Shown: piece by piece, positions 1 through 9,638 of the stretch
Position numbering within the stretch: position 1 is the first letter of the stretch
Layout: each line of letters starts with the position of its first letter
Assembly: GCF_902832885.1 (NCBI RefSeq)
Contig: NZ_CADFDK010000007.1
Span: forward strand, 302,178 to 366,177
DNA length: 64,000 bases
Origin: Burkholderia seminalis DSM 23518
GTDB lineage: Bacteria; Pseudomonadota; Gammaproteobacteria; Burkholderiales; Burkholderiaceae
Direction of reading: 5' to 3'
Translations under genes and position numbers: made by a program
Notes under the pieces: generated by a model
What the model was told of the DNA's origin: nothing
The model's database searches: none
What the model saw: only the letters and a program-made list of their open reading frames with translations

Positions 1-132
1 CCCGAGCGCCTCGACGGCTTCCAGCACGCGCGCCCGCGTCGCCTCGCCCACCCGGCCGCGGCCGCGCAGCACGTTCGACACCGTCGCGGCCGTCACGCCG
101 GCGCGACGCGCCACTTCATCCAGGGTTGCCAT
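1..132 (-). CDS. LacI-family transcriptional regulator, N-terminal part
   Basis: Only the first 44 codons are in the window; the gene runs off the left edge. They encode a typical LacI DNA-binding head: [20 protein letters not shown] is the helix-turn-helix, followed by the hinge-proximal helix ([18 protein letters not shown]). The start ATG is on the minus strand at 132. The gene is divergent from the sugar ABC transporter and beta-galactosidase operon. With the AAGCGCTT-centred palindrome in between, this suggests a local repressor responding to an imported galactoside. The ligand-binding domain is not visible, so the effector is inference. Confidence 0.9.
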   Translation of the reverse strand, partial: MATLDEVARRAGVTAATVSNVLRGRGRVGEATRARVLEAVEALG

Positions 133-168
133 CGTTTGCTCACTATATGAGACGTCGATCCAATATTT

Positions 169-185
169 GCTTCGCTCACCGAAGC
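169..185. promoter_or_regulatory. Inverted repeat GCTTCG-N5-CGAAGC in the lacI/ABC divergent promoter
   Basis: A perfect 6-bp inverted repeat with a 5-bp spacer lies 37 bp upstream of the lacI-type start and about 150 bp upstream of the transporter gene. It could be a second operator. No known consensus supports it beyond its symmetry and place. Confidence 0.3.
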
Positions 186-266
186 GGCGCACTATCGCCG
201 CACACCTTGCCGCCGCCCGACGGGCGCGACTCGGACGCGATCGCATCGCCTCTTTTTTTGATCGCG

Positions 267-286
267 ATGATTAAGCGCTTAATCAT
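267..286. promoter_or_regulatory. LacI-family operator, 20-bp perfect palindrome
   Basis: ATGATTAAGCGCTTAATCAT is a perfect 20-bp palindrome centred on CpG, the layout typical of LacI/GalR-family operators (AANCGNTT core). It sits 34 bp before the ATP-binding protein start and downstream of the divergent lacI-type gene. It is therefore the probable operator for repression of the sugar-uptake operon. Confidence 0.7.
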
Positions 287-320
287 GCAGTACGGCGCAT
301 TAAAACATGGAGCGGAGACA

Positions 321-1469
321 ATGGCGAGCATCTCGATGCGGCGCGTGCAGAAAGCCTACGGCGATCACGCGCCGGTGATACGCGACGTCGATCTGGAGAT
401 CGGTGCGCACGAGTTCTGCGTGTTCCTCGGGCCGTCCGGTTGCGGCAAGTCGACGCTGCTCCGCATGATCGCCGGGCTCGAGGACCTGAGCGCGGGCGAA
501 CTGTCGATCGACGGCCGCCGCGTCGACGACGTGCCGGCCGCCGAGCGCGGCGTAGCGATGGTGTTCCAGAGCTACGCGCTGTTTCCGCACATGACGGTGT
601 ACGAGAACATGGCGTTCGGGCTGAAGCTCGCACGGGTGCCGAAAGTCGAGATCGACCGCAAGGTGCGCGACGCCGCGCGCATCCTGCAGCTCGACACGCT
701 GCTCGACCGCAAGCCGAAGGCGCTGTCCGGCGGTCAGCGGCAGCGCGTCGCGATCGGCCGCGCGATCGTGCGCGAGCCCGGCGTGTTCCTGTTCGACGAA
801 CCGCTGTCGAATCTCGACGCGGCGCTGCGCGGCCAGACCCGCATCGAGATCGCGCGGCTGCACCGGCAGTTCGAACGCGCGAGCGTCGTCTACGTGACGC
901 ACGACCAGACCGAAGCGATGACGCTCGCCGACAAGATCGTGCTGCTGCACGCCGGCGCGGATACCGCGCAGCACGGCAGCATCGCGCAGGTCGGCGCGCC
1001 GCTCGACCTCTACCACCATCCGGCCAGCCGCTTCGTCGCGGGTTTCATCGGGTCGCCGCGCATGAACTTCCTGCCGGCCGTCGTGACCGCGTGCGACGCG
1101 CATCGCACGACCGTCACGCTCGTGCCGTCCGGCGAGACCTTCGCGCTGCCGCGCGACGGCTCGGCACTTGGCGCCGGCGCCGCCGTGACGCTCGGCATTC
1201 GCCCCGAACACCTGACGCTCGGCGCCGCGCTCGACGCCACGACGCTCGCGCGCGACGTCGCGCTCGTCGAACGCCTCGGCGAACAGACCTACGTGCACCT
1301 CGACGGGCCCGGCGGCGCACCGCTGATCGCGAAGGTGCCCGGCGACGCGCAAGTGCGCGCCGGCGAGCGCGTGCACCTGCATGCGCCGGCCGCGGCCTGC
1401 CATCTCTTCACCGAAGACGGCCGCGCGGTGCCCGCGTGCGCCGACGTCCACGTCCACCACTACGCATAA
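321..1469 (+). CDS. Sugar ABC transporter ATP-binding protein (MalK/UgpC type)
   Basis: This 382-residue protein is the cytoplasmic ATPase of a carbohydrate importer. Walker [10 protein letters not shown] is at residues 37-45, the ABC signature LSGGQ at about 135-139 and Walker B FLFDEP near 156-161, followed by the His-switch stretch [14 protein letters not shown]. The C-terminal third is a TOBE/MalK regulatory domain (GIRPEHL). The ATG at 321 was chosen because a purine-rich GGAGCGGAG precedes it and MALK-like proteins begin here; longer upstream frames add unrelated sequence. It is the first gene of an operon with the beta-galactosidase, binding protein and two permeases, so it probably energises uptake of a galactoside or galacto-oligosaccharide. 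Confidence 0.93.
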   Translation: MASISMRRVQKAYGDHAPVIRDVDLEIGAHEFCVFLGPSGCGKSTLLRMIAGLEDLSAGELSIDGRRVDDVPAAERGVAMVFQSYALFPHMTVYENMAFGLKLARVPKVEIDRKVRDAARILQLDTLLDRKPKALSGGQRQRVAIGRAIVREPGVFLFDEPLSNLDAALRGQTRIEIARLHRQFERASVVYVTHDQTEAMTLADKIVLLHAGADTAQHGSIAQVGAPLDLYHHPASRFVAGFIGSPRMNFLPAVVTACDAHRTTVTLVPSGETFALPRDGSALGAGAAVTLGIRPEHLTLGAALDATTLARDVALVERLGEQTYVHLDGPGGAPLIAKVPGDAQVRAGERVHLHAPAAACHLFTEDGRAVPACADVHVHHYA

Positions 1470-1477
1470 GGATCGGC

Positions 1478-3469
1478 ATGCGCCTCGGAGCCTGCTACTA
1501 CCCGGAACACTGGCCGGAATCGATGTGGGCCGATGACGCCCGCCGGATGAAAGCGCTCGGCATCGAGCAGGTGCGGATCGCCGAATTCGCGTGGAGCCGC
1601 ATCGAGCCGTCGCCGGGCGAATACGACTGGGGCTGGCTCGACCGCGCGGTCGACGTGCTCGGCGCGGCCGGCCTCGAGATCGTGATGTGCACGCCGACCG
1701 CGACGCCGCCGAAATGGCTGGTCGACCGCCATCCCGACATCCTAGCGATCGGTGCCGACGGCCGGCCGCGCGCGTTCGGCTCGCGCCGCCACTACGACTT
1801 CTCGTCGCCGACCTATCTGGAAGCGTCGCGGCAGATCTGCACGGCCGTCGCCGAACGCTACGGCCGCCATCCCGCCGTGCGCCACTGGCAAACCGACAAC
1901 GAACTCGGCTGCCACCAGACCGTCGTCAGCTACTCGCCGGCCGCGCTCGTGCGCTTCCGTGCGTGGCTGAAGGCGCGCTACGGCACGATCGACGCGCTGA
2001 ACCGCGCATGGGGCACCGTGTTCTGGAGCATGGAGTATCGCCATTTCGACGAAATCGACGCGCCCGTCGGCACCGTGACCGAAGCCCATCCGTCGCATCG
2101 TCTCGATTACCGGCGCTTCGCATCCGACGAAGTCGCGCGCTATCACCGGATGCAGGTCGACGTGATCCGCGCGCATTCGCCGGGCCGGCCGGTCGCGCAC
2201 AACTTCATGCAGCTGTTCACCGAGTTCGATCACTACGAGGTGGCGCGCGACCTCGACATCGCGACGTGGGACAGCTACCCGCTCGGCGCGCTGGAGGAGC
2301 TCTGGTTCGCGCCCGACGTGAAGGCGCGCTGGCTGCGCACCGGCCATCCGGATTTCGCGTCGTTCAATCACGATCTGTATCGCGGGATGTCGAAGCTGCC
2401 GTTCTGGGTGATGGAACAGCAGCCGGGGCCCGTGAACTGGGCCCAGTGGAACCCCGCGCCGCTGCCGGGCATGGTGCGCCTGTGGAGCTGGGAAGCGTTC
2501 GCGCATGGCGCCGGCTGCGTGTCCTACTTCCGCTGGCGGCAGGCGCCGTTCGCGCAGGAGCAGATGCATGCGGGCCTCAATACGCCGGACAACCGGCTCG
2601 ACGAAGGCGGCCGCGAGGCGCAGCGCGTCGCACGCGAAATCGCCACCGTGCTCGATGCCGGCGCCGATGCCGACGCGAACGGCACGGTGCGCGCCCCGGT
2701 CGCGCTCATGTTCGACTATGAAGCGAAGTGGCTGTTCGAAGTGCAGCCGCAAGGCGCCGATTTCCACTACCCGCGCGTCGCGTTCGACTACTACTCGGCG
2801 CTGCGCTCGCTCGGCCTCGACGTCGACATTGTGTCGCCGCACGCGCCGCTCGACGGCTATCGCCTCGTCGTCGTGCCGCCGCTGCCCGTCGTGCCGGACG
2901 ATTTCGCGGCACGGCTCGCCGCCTCGGGCGCGCATGCGGTATTCGGGCCGCGTACGGGTTCGAAGACCGTCGACCTGCAGATTCCGCCGACGCTGCCGCC
3001 CGGCCCGCTCGCGTCGATCCTGCCGGTGCGCGTGTGGCGCGTCGAATCGCTGCGGCCGAACGTGACCGAGCGGATCGACGGCACGTTGCGCGACGGCTCG
3101 CCGCTCGCGGGCGACGCGCGCCACTGGCGCGACTTCGTCGAGCTCCACGACGAAACGCGCAGCGTCGTGCATGCGCGTTTCGCCGACGGTCATCCGGCCT
3201 GCGTGTCGCATGGCGCGCTGCACTACTGGGCCGCGCTGTTCGACGCCGCGACCACCGCGAAGCTGTTCGCCGACGTCGCGACCGACGCGGGCCTCGCGCC
3301 GACGCCGCTCGGCGACGGCGTGCGGGTGAGCCGGCGCGGCGGCCTGACCTACGTTTTCAACTACGGCAACGCGCCGCACACGATCGATGCGGTGCCGCCG
3401 TCGGCGTTCGTGCTCGGCGCCGCGCAAGTCGAGCCGCAAGACGTGGCCGTGTATCGAAGCCGTTCGTAG
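1478..3469 (+). CDS. Beta-galactosidase, glycoside hydrolase family 42
   Basis: A 663-residue GH42 enzyme that hydrolyses terminal beta-galactosides. The N-terminal TIM barrel begins [14 protein letters not shown]. The proposed acid/base is E142 in TDNELG and the nucleophile E313 in VMEQQPG. The trimerisation and small C-terminal beta domains follow, giving normal family length. No signal peptide is present, so it acts on imported sugar in the cytoplasm. It starts 8 bp after the ATPase gene and is followed by the binding protein and permeases. The arrangement resembles galactan/galactooligosaccharide operons (gan type), where GH42 cleaves imported short beta-1,4-galactans. The exact substrate cannot be read from sequence. 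Confidence 0.93.
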   Translation: MRLGACYYPEHWPESMWADDARRMKALGIEQVRIAEFAWSRIEPSPGEYDWGWLDRAVDVLGAAGLEIVMCTPTATPPKWLVDRHPDILAIGADGRPRAFGSRRHYDFSSPTYLEASRQICTAVAERYGRHPAVRHWQTDNELGCHQTVVSYSPAALVRFRAWLKARYGTIDALNRAWGTVFWSMEYRHFDEIDAPVGTVTEAHPSHRLDYRRFASDEVARYHRMQVDVIRAHSPGRPVAHNFMQLFTEFDHYEVARDLDIATWDSYPLGALEELWFAPDVKARWLRTGHPDFASFNHDLYRGMSKLPFWVMEQQPGPVNWAQWNPAPLPGMVRLWSWEAFAHGAGCVSYFRWRQAPFAQEQMHAGLNTPDNRLDEGGREAQRVAREIATVLDAGADADANGTVRAPVALMFDYEAKWLFEVQPQGADFHYPRVAFDYYSALRSLGLDVDIVSPHAPLDGYRLVVVPPLPVVPDDFAARLAASGAHAVFGPRTGSKTVDLQIPPTLPPGPLASILPVRVWRVESLRPNVTERIDGTLRDGSPLAGDARHWRDFVELHDETRSVVHARFADGHPACVSHGALHYWAALFDAATTAKLFADVATDAGLAPTPLGDGVRVSRRGGLTYVFNYGNAPHTIDAVPPSAFVLGAAQVEPQDVAVYRSRS

Positions 3470-3535
3470 CCCCCCGCCACCGGCGCCGCGACGCGCCGGT
3501 CACGCACAAGACGACACACTGGAATGGAGACACGC

Positions 3536-4795
3536 ATGACACATCGCCCCCTTCGCGCCGCCGCCCGGCTCGCCGCGGCCGCCACCGTCGCGTTCGCATC
3601 GCTCGGCACGACGGCGCCCGCCGATGCCGGCACGCTGACCATCAATATCGCGTTCAAGGGCGCGAGCCAGCGCGCGGTCTGGCAATCGACGCTCGACGCG
3701 TTCCACAAGGCGCATCCCGACATCGACGTGAAGGCGACCTTCGTCGACGAGGAAGCGTACAAGGTGCAACTCCCCGCGTGGCTGACGACCGTCGCGCCGG
3801 ACGTCGTGAACTGGCACGCGGGCGAGCGGATGGCGTACTACGCGAAGCGCGGGCTGTTCGAGGACCTGAGCGGCGACTGGACCAAGAACGGCTGGGGCGC
3901 GATGTACGCGTCGACGCGCGATGCCTCGTCGTACAACGGCAAGCAGTATGCGGCGCCCACCGTCTACTACTCGTGGGGGCTGTTCTACCGCAAGGACCTG
4001 TTCCGCAAGGTCGGCATCGCCGACGAGCCGAAGACGTGGGACCAGTTTCTCGACGCGTGCAAGAAGCTGAAGGCGGCCGGCATCACGCCGGTCGCGATCG
4101 GCGGCCGCGACGCGTGGACGCTTGCCGGCTGGTTCGACTATCTCGACCTGCGCCTGAACGGCAACGCGTTCCACCAGCAACTGATGGCCGGCGACGTGCC
4201 GTACACCGACCCGCGCGTGAAGAAGGTCTACACGACGTGGAAGTCGCTGATCGACGCCGGCTACTTCATCGACAACGCGCTGTCCTACGATCTCGACGGC
4301 GCGCAGCCGTTCCTGTTCCAGGGCAAGGCCGCGATGATGCTGATGGGCACCTTCATCGCGGCGGGCTTTCCGCCGAACGTGAAACCGGAAATGGGCTACT
4401 ACCGCTTCCCGATCATCGACCCGAAGGTGCCGACCGCCGAGGACGGCCCGGTCGAATCGCTGCACATCCCGACCAAGGCGAAGAACAAGGCCGATGCGCG
4501 CACGTTCCTCGCATTCGTCGAAACGCCCGAGATGGGCGCGAAGCTCGCGGAAGGGCTCGGCTCGCTGTCGGCCAACAGCAAGTCGCCCGAGCCGGCCGAT
4601 CCGGTCTCGCGCATCGGGTTCCGGATTCTCGCCGACACGAAGGGCGGCGTCGCGCAGTTCTACGATCGCGACATGACGAAGGAAATGGCCGACGAAGGGA
4701 TGAAAGGCATGCAGCAGTTCCTCGCGAATCCCGCGCAGCTCGATACGGTGCTCGCGCAACTCGAACAGACCCGCAAGCGGATCTACAAGAAGTGA
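3536..4795 (+). CDS. Extracellular sugar-binding protein of ABC transporter
   Basis: A 419-residue family-1 extracellular solute-binding protein. The N-terminus has a basic then hydrophobic signal peptide (RPLRAAARLAAAATVAFASL) with cleavage likely after an Ala-rich stretch ending ADAG. Mature sequence starts TLTINIAFKGASQ, typical of sugar-binding proteins. An alternative ATG lies 12 bp upstream (3524), but GGAGA at 3526-3530 is well spaced for 3536. The protein should capture the substrate in the periplasm and deliver it to the two permeases downstream. The ligand is inferred as a galactoside from the GH42 neighbour. Confidence 0.9.
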   Translation: MTHRPLRAAARLAAAATVAFASLGTTAPADAGTLTINIAFKGASQRAVWQSTLDAFHKAHPDIDVKATFVDEEAYKVQLPAWLTTVAPDVVNWHAGERMAYYAKRGLFEDLSGDWTKNGWGAMYASTRDASSYNGKQYAAPTVYYSWGLFYRKDLFRKVGIADEPKTWDQFLDACKKLKAAGITPVAIGGRDAWTLAGWFDYLDLRLNGNAFHQQLMAGDVPYTDPRVKKVYTTWKSLIDAGYFIDNALSYDLDGAQPFLFQGKAAMMLMGTFIAAGFPPNVKPEMGYYRFPIIDPKVPTAEDGPVESLHIPTKAKNKADARTFLAFVETPEMGAKLAEGLGSLSANSKSPEPADPVSRIGFRILADTKGGVAQFYDRDMTKEMADEGMKGMQQFLANPAQLDTVLAQLEQTRKRIYKK

Positions 4796-4849
4796 CCGCG
4801 TGACCCAACCGGCGGCCGCGCGCCGCCCTGTCCGTTCAGGAGGCTTGCC

Positions 4850-5812
4850 GTGTCCAGTCCGATCACGTCCCCCCCCCCCCCCCCCCCCCCCCCGCGCGCC
4901 GGCACCGCGCCGCCGCCGCGCGGGACATCCGCCGCCGCGTTGCCCGCGCGCCGCCCGTCGCCCGCCGTGCGGCGGCAACGGCGCGCCGCGTGGCTGTTTC
5001 TCGCGCCGGCCTGCGCGATGGTGGCCGTCTATGTGATCTGGCCGATCCTGTCGACGCTGTGGCTGAGCCTGTACAACTGGGACGGGATGACCGAGCGCAC
5101 GTTCGTCGGTCTCGCGAACTATGCCGAACTGCTGCAGGCGCCGACCTTCTACACGGCGCTGCGCAACAACGTGATCTGGCTCGCGCTCTTCATGCTCGCG
5201 CCGCCGCTCGGCCTCGCGCTCGCGCTGTACCTGAACCAGGCGGTCGGCGGCATCCGCCTCGTGAAATCGCTGTTCTTCGCGCCGTTCGTGCTGTCCGGCG
5301 TGGTCGTCGGCCTGATCTTCTCGTGGTTCTACGATCCGACCTTCGGGCTGCTCGCGTTGATCGTCGGGCACGGCATCCCGGTACTCGGCGACGCACGCTA
5401 CGCGACGCTCGGCGTCGTGTTCGCCGCGCTGTGGCCGCAGACGGCGTACTGCATGATCCTGTACCTGACCGGCCTCACGTCGGTCAACCCGGAACAGATC
5501 GAGGCCGCGCGGATGGAAGGCGCGCGCGGCTTCGCGCTGCTGTGGCACGTCGTGCTGCCGCAGTTGCGGCCGACCACTTTCATGGCGATCGTCGTCACGG
5601 TGATCGGCGCGCTGCGCAGCTTCGACCTGATCTCGGTGATGACGAGCGGCGGCCCGTTCGAGAGTTCGACCGTGCTCGCGTATTACATGTACGACCAGGC
5701 GATCAAGTATTACCGGCTGGGCTATTCCGCGTCGATCGCCGCCGTGCTGTTCGCGATCATGCTCGTCTACATCGTGTTCCAGTTGCGCCGCATGCTGCGC
5801 AACGAGCAGTGA
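4850..5812 (+). CDS. Sugar ABC transporter permease (MalF/UgpA type)
   Basis: A 320-residue inner-membrane permease with six predicted membrane spans and the EAA cytoplasmic loop (EQIEAARMEGARGFALLWHVVLPQLRP) that docks on the ATPase. The start is GTG at 4850, preceded by AGGAGG at 4838-4843. The first 50 residues are unusual: a run of about eight prolines encoded by an uninterrupted tract of 25 cytosines, followed by a Pro/Ala/Arg-rich stretch before the first span (AAWLFLAPACAMVAVYVIWP). No good internal start exists before the first span, so any change in the C tract that is not a multiple of three would abolish the protein. Confidence 0.9.
   Translation: MSSPITSPPPPPPPPRAGTAPPPRGTSAAALPARRPSPAVRRQRRAAWLFLAPACAMVAVYVIWPILSTLWLSLYNWDGMTERTFVGLANYAELLQAPTFYTALRNNVIWLALFMLAPPLGLALALYLNQAVGGIRLVKSLFFAPFVLSGVVVGLIFSWFYDPTFGLLALIVGHGIPVLGDARYATLGVVFAALWPQTAYCMILYLTGLTSVNPEQIEAARMEGARGFALLWHVVLPQLRPTTFMAIVVTVIGALRSFDLISVMTSGGPFESSTVLAYYMYDQAIKYYRLGYSASIAAVLFAIMLVYIVFQLRRMLRNEQ
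4869..4893 (+). repeat. Poly-C homopolymer, 25 bp, inside permease coding sequence
   Basis: Twenty-five consecutive C residues begin 19 bp after the GTG start of the permease. The present length keeps the downstream permease frame open. A tract this long is expected to be unstable in replication and is also a common site of sequencing or assembly error. Confidence 0.95.
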
Positions 5813-5832
5813 CCCACCGGAGAGGCTTCATC

Positions 5833-6684
5833 ATGTTTCCGACGCCCGTTGCCCAATGGAAGCCCGTCTCGCGCCGGCTGTACAAGCTGTCGCTGCCCGT
5901 CGCGCTGCTGATCTGGCTGATGCCGATGATCGCCGTGTTCGTCACGTCGGTGCGCTCGACCGAAGAACTCGTCGAAGGCCACTACTGGGGCTGGCCGCGC
6001 CACTTCGCGATGGTCGAGAACTACCGCGACGCGCTGACGACGTCGCCGATGCTGCATTACTTCTGGAACAGCGTGCAGATCACGGTGCCGTCCGTGATCG
6101 GCTCGATCGCGCTCGCGGCGATGGCCGGCTTCGCGCTCGCGACCTACCGGTTCCGCGGCAATACCGCGCTGTTCGGCACGTTCGTCGCCGGCAACTTCGT
6201 GCCGGTGCAGGTGCTGATGATTCCGGTGCGCGACCTGTCGCTGAGGCTCGGCGTGTTCAATACGGTCGAAGCGCTGATCCTGTTTCACGTCGCGTTCCAG
6301 ACCGGGTTCTGCACGCTGTTCCTGCGCAACTTCATCAAGCAGTTGCCGTTCGAGCTGATCGAGGCGGCGCGCATCGAAGGCGCGGGCGAATGGACGGTGT
6401 TCTGGCGCATCGTGCTGCCGCTGATCCGGCCGGCGCTGGCCGCGCTGGCGATTCTCGTGTTTACGTTCGTGTGGAACGACTACTTCTGGGCGCTGTGTCT
6501 CACGCAGGGCGACGAGGCCGCGCCGATCACCGCCGGCGTCGCGGCGCTGAAGGGGCAATGGACGACGTCGTGGAATCTCGTGTCGGCCGGGTCGATTCTC
6601 GCCGCGCTGCCGTCGGTCGCGATGTTCTTCGCGATGCAGAAGCATTTCGTCGCGGGGCTCACGTTCGGCGCGACGAAAGGCTGA
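5833..6684 (+). CDS. Sugar ABC transporter permease (MalG/UgpE type)
   Basis: A 283-residue partner permease with six membrane spans. The first is LPVALLIWLMPMIAVFVTSV, and the EAA loop ELIEAARIEGAGEWTVFWRIVLP is in the expected place about 90 residues from the C-terminus. The start ATG at 5833 follows GGAGAGG by 8 bp. It closes the importer operon, 20 bp after the first permease, and is followed by a rho-independent terminator. Confidence 0.92.
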   Translation: MFPTPVAQWKPVSRRLYKLSLPVALLIWLMPMIAVFVTSVRSTEELVEGHYWGWPRHFAMVENYRDALTTSPMLHYFWNSVQITVPSVIGSIALAAMAGFALATYRFRGNTALFGTFVAGNFVPVQVLMIPVRDLSLRLGVFNTVEALILFHVAFQTGFCTLFLRNFIKQLPFELIEAARIEGAGEWTVFWRIVLPLIRPALAALAILVFTFVWNDYFWALCLTQGDEAAPITAGVAALKGQWTTSWNLVSAGSILAALPSVAMFFAMQKHFVAGLTFGATKG

Positions 6685-6733
6685 ACGCGCGCCGCAAGCG
6701 TTTTTCGCATCTCCCCCTCCGCATCGTGAGGTT

Positions 6734-6755
6734 GCCCGCTTCGGCGGGCTTTTTT
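6734..6755 (+). terminator. Rho-independent terminator of the sugar-uptake operon
   Basis: Stem GCCCGC / GCGGGC closed by a TTCG tetraloop, then six T. It lies 50 bp past the last permease stop. Confidence 0.85.
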
Positions 6756-6791
6756 CATGCCGTGCGGATTGGAAGGCGATGCCGCTCGATG

Positions 6792-7508
6792 TCACCTGTC
6801 GGCGCGCCTGCCCTGGCGCAGGCGCTCGACGATCACGACCTCCGTGTCGTCTCGCGCCCGCAACGCGAGCCACGTTTCATCGCGAACGGCGATGCCGTCG
6901 CGTTGCGCCAGCCTGATCGGCCCGACGTCCAGCCGCCCGTGATCCGCAACCAGATAGGCGGCGCCCGGTAGCGGCAACCCGTGCTGCATCGTCGTGCCTT
7001 CGCGCAGCATCGCGATACGCACACGTGCGTCGGCGTGAAGGGGCAGCGCGCCGGCGCGAACATCGTCTGGATCGCCGCTCGCCACCGTCACGAATCGGCC
7101 GTCGCGACATCCGGGCGAACAGACGCGCGTCGCGCAGCGCGCGGTGCCGGCCGGTGTGCGCGGACGCAGCCAGATTCGGAACTGCCGCGCGGGTACGTTT
7201 TCCTCGTTGCGCTCGGCGTGATGAAACGCCGCGCCGGCACTCGTCACATGGACGGAATCGGCGACCAGACGCACGCGATTGCCCGCGTCGTCCTCGTGCG
7301 TGATGGCGCCCGAACGCACCCATGTGACGATCTCGACGTCGCGGTGAACCTGCATGCCGAGGCCCGAGTGCGGCGCGAATTCGACGTCGTCCCATCCGTA
7401 GAGCGGGCCGGGCAGCGCAGGGTCGACGCCCTCGCGGAAATGCCGGCGGGCGTCGACACCGCCGCGCCGCAGCACGCCCAGCGCAAGAAAAGGCCGATGT
7501 TCGATCAT
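6792..7508 (-). CDS. Pirin family protein (bicupin)
   Basis: A 238-residue pirin/YhaK-type protein, slightly shorter than E. coli YhaK relatives but of family form. The N-terminal cupin contains the metal-binding pattern (GMQVHRDVEIVTWV, then HEDDAG and HHAERNE), so a metal-dependent dioxygenase fold is intact. Some members show quercetin 2,3-dioxygenase activity; the physiological role is generally unknown. The ATG at 7508 begins MIEHRPF, the usual start of the family. It lies 84 bp downstream of the SDR gene on the same strand, so the two may be co-transcribed. Confidence 0.8.
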   Translation of the reverse strand: MIEHRPFLALGVLRRGGVDARRHFREGVDPALPGPLYGWDDVEFAPHSGLGMQVHRDVEIVTWVRSGAITHEDDAGNRVRLVADSVHVTSAGAAFHHAERNEENVPARQFRIWLRPRTPAGTARCATRVCSPGCRDGRFVTVASGDPDDVRAGALPLHADARVRIAMLREGTTMQHGLPLPGAAYLVADHGRLDVGPIRLAQRDGIAVRDETWLALRARDDTEVVIVERLRQGRRADR

Positions 7509-7592
7509 GATGAAGCTCGATTCGGGTACGCCGGGTGCGGATCGCGATCGTCGAAGACCGCGCCCCCCACACCCCGGGCGCCCCGGCAACGC

Positions 7593-8357
7593 TCAGATCT
7601 GCTGCTGACCGCCATCGACGAACAGTTCGATGCCGTTCACGAAGCTCGCGTCGTCCGAGGCCAGGAACAGCGCCGCGCTCGCGATCTCGCCGGGCTCGCC
7701 GAGCCGCCCCATCGGGATCTGCGCAGCCAGATAATCGGCCAGCCCCTGGCGCTGCGCGGCGTCGTCGCCGGCAAGATCCAGCAGGCCCGGCGTACGGGTC
7801 GCGCCCGGGCTGATCGTGTTCACGCGCACACGGCGGTCCTTGAGGTCGAGAATCCAGCTGCGCGCAAACGCCCGCACCGCCGCCTTCGAAGCCGAGTACA
7901 CGCTGAACGCGGCAGTGCCCGCGCTACCGGCCGTCGAGCCGGTGAGAATCACCGATCCGCCCTCGGCAAGCAGCGGCAGCGCTTTTTGCACCGTGAACAG
8001 CACGCCCTTCACGTTGCGGTCGAAGGTGTCGTCGTAGTGCGCTTCGGTGATGTTGCCAAGCGGCAGCATCGAGCCGCCGCCGGCGTTCACGAACAGCACG
8101 TCGAGGCGGCCCTGTTCTTCCTTGATTTGCGCATACAGCGCGTCGAGTTCATCGAGCCGGGTGGAATCCGAACGGACGCCGGTCGCGTTGCCGCCGGCTT
8201 CGCGAATGCCTTTCACGGCGGCATCGAGTTCCGCCTGTCGGCGGCCCGTGAGATAGACGTGCGCGCCTTCCGCCGCGAAGCGTTGCGCGGTGGCGAGGCC
8301 GATGCCGCTGGTTGCGCCGGTGACGAGTGCGATCTTGTTGTCGAGTTTGCGTGCCAT
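7593..8357 (-). CDS. SDR family oxidoreductase
   Basis: A 254-residue classical short-chain dehydrogenase/reductase. The nucleotide-binding GATSGIG is at residues 14-20, NAGG follows strand 4, and the catalytic set is Ser in ILTGSTAGS plus YSASK. The C-terminus [16 protein letters not shown] is the usual cofactor-binding end. The substrate cannot be deduced. It is divergent from a LysR gene, with a TTGAT-N4-ATCAA palindrome between them, and is probably co-transcribed with the pirin gene. SDR/pirin/LysR clusters often relate to electrophile or oxidative stress; here that is inference. Confidence 0.88.
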   Translation of the reverse strand: MARKLDNKIALVTGATSGIGLATAQRFAAEGAHVYLTGRRQAELDAAVKGIREAGGNATGVRSDSTRLDELDALYAQIKEEQGRLDVLFVNAGGGSMLPLGNITEAHYDDTFDRNVKGVLFTVQKALPLLAEGGSVILTGSTAGSAGTAAFSVYSASKAAVRAFARSWILDLKDRRVRVNTISPGATRTPGLLDLAGDDAAQRQGLADYLAAQIPMGRLGEPGEIASAALFLASDDASFVNGIELFVDGGQQQI

Positions 8358-8453
8358 GGTAGTGCTCCTTTCGATGAGTCGGTGATGTTTGCGTCGCAGC
8401 GGCTTGCTGCGATGTGAGGAGAATATCGACGGCCTTATCTTTTCGAAATAGAA

Positions 8454-8467
8454 TTGATTGCAATCAA
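8454..8467. promoter_or_regulatory. Perfect 14-bp palindrome TTGATTGCAATCAA (FNR/ANR-type consensus)
   Basis: The site fits TTGAT-N4-ATCAA exactly. It lies 27 bp before the LysR start and 97 bp before the SDR start. The same symmetry could serve the adjacent LysR protein, so its owner is undecided. Confidence 0.5.
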
Positions 8468-8494
8468 ACGTTGCATAAATGAAAAGACAAGGAC

Positions 8495-9412
8495 ATGGCT
8501 CAACTTCCCGATTTCGAAGGGCTCGCGATGTTCGCGAAGGTGGCCGAGCACGGATCGTTCGCAGCCGCGGCGCGCGCGACCGGCGTGTCGGTCGCCACGG
8601 TCTCGCGCGGCGTGGCCCGCCTGGAGGACCGGCTGGGCGCGCGGCTGTTCAATCGCACGTCGCGTCAGCTCTCGCTCACCGAGTTCGGCCGGACGATCAG
8701 CGAGAAAGCCGGCGAGATCTATCGCCAGGCCGAGGAGGCGGAAAGCTCGGCGCGCGAAATGTCGGTACAGCCGCGCGGGCTGGTGCGGCTGGCCGTGCCG
8801 ATGTCGTACGGGCTGCGCTGGGTCGCGCCGTTGCTGCCCGGCTTCTTTCGCGCATACCCGGAGGTGTCGATCGACCTGCATCTGTCGGACGCGTCGGTCG
8901 ATCTGGTCGGCGACGGGTTCGACGCCGCCCTGCGTATCGCCGCGCTGCCGGATTCGTCGCTGGTCGCCCGGCGGCTGTGCGCGGTCACGCAATACGTGGT
9001 GGCGTCGCCGGAGTATCTGCGGCGCGAAGGGCGGCCCGCGCATCCGCGCGAACTGGCGAACCGTCCGTGTCTCTCGTACGCGTACCGTGCACGCAGCGCC
9101 GTGTGGCGCTTCACGAACGACGCGGGCGAGGAGGAACCGGTGATGCCGGCGGGCCCGCTGCGCGTGACGAACGCCGATGCGCTGCTGCCCACGCTGCTCG
9201 AGGGCCTGGCGATTGCCGAACTGCCCGAGTTCATCGCCGGCGAATATCTGGCCGACGGGCGTCTCGAAGCGATCCTCACCGACTGGTCGCTGACGAAGGG
9301 CGGTCTTTACTTCGTGACGCCGTCGGCGCGCGCGCGACCGGCGAAGGTCGCGGCGCTGTCCGATTACTTCGCCGAACATCTGAGCGATCCGACCTGGCGA
9401 TGGCCGAAGTGA
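8495..9412 (+). CDS. LysR-family transcriptional regulator
   Basis: A 305-residue LysR regulator. The winged helix-turn-helix occupies residues 5-64 ([22 protein letters not shown]...[23 protein letters not shown]), and an effector-binding domain similar to the CrgA/DmlR group follows ([10 protein letters not shown]...). It is divergent from the SDR-pirin pair and likely controls it. ATG at 8495 follows AAGGAC. Confidence 0.9.
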   Translation: MAQLPDFEGLAMFAKVAEHGSFAAAARATGVSVATVSRGVARLEDRLGARLFNRTSRQLSLTEFGRTISEKAGEIYRQAEEAESSAREMSVQPRGLVRLAVPMSYGLRWVAPLLPGFFRAYPEVSIDLHLSDASVDLVGDGFDAALRIAALPDSSLVARRLCAVTQYVVASPEYLRREGRPAHPRELANRPCLSYAYRARSAVWRFTNDAGEEEPVMPAGPLRVTNADALLPTLLEGLAIAELPEFIAGEYLADGRLEAILTDWSLTKGGLYFVTPSARARPAKVAALSDYFAEHLSDPTWRWPK

Positions 9413-9638
9413 CGGCCTGGACAACGGGTCGAGCAACGCGCGTCATGGCACGCATGCAACGACGGGTTTCAAGCACGTCCACCGCCTGACGGTTGATCGT
9501 GGCCGTCGGCCATGGCTACGCCCGTCCGCGCGCGACGTACGCACGACCTGTTTCAGCAAACGTCGACGCACGCCGAACAGGCCGCAGTTGCCGGATGCAG
9601 CCGGATCGGCTGACCGACTTTGAAAGGACCGATCCGGA

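Noticed and set aside
1742-3439. Long antisense open frame opposite the beta-galactosidase gene
   Set aside because: Arg- and His-rich translation with no family features; it mirrors the codon bias of the real gene. Similar antisense frames opposite hpnN, shc, glcB and rhlE were left out for the same reason.
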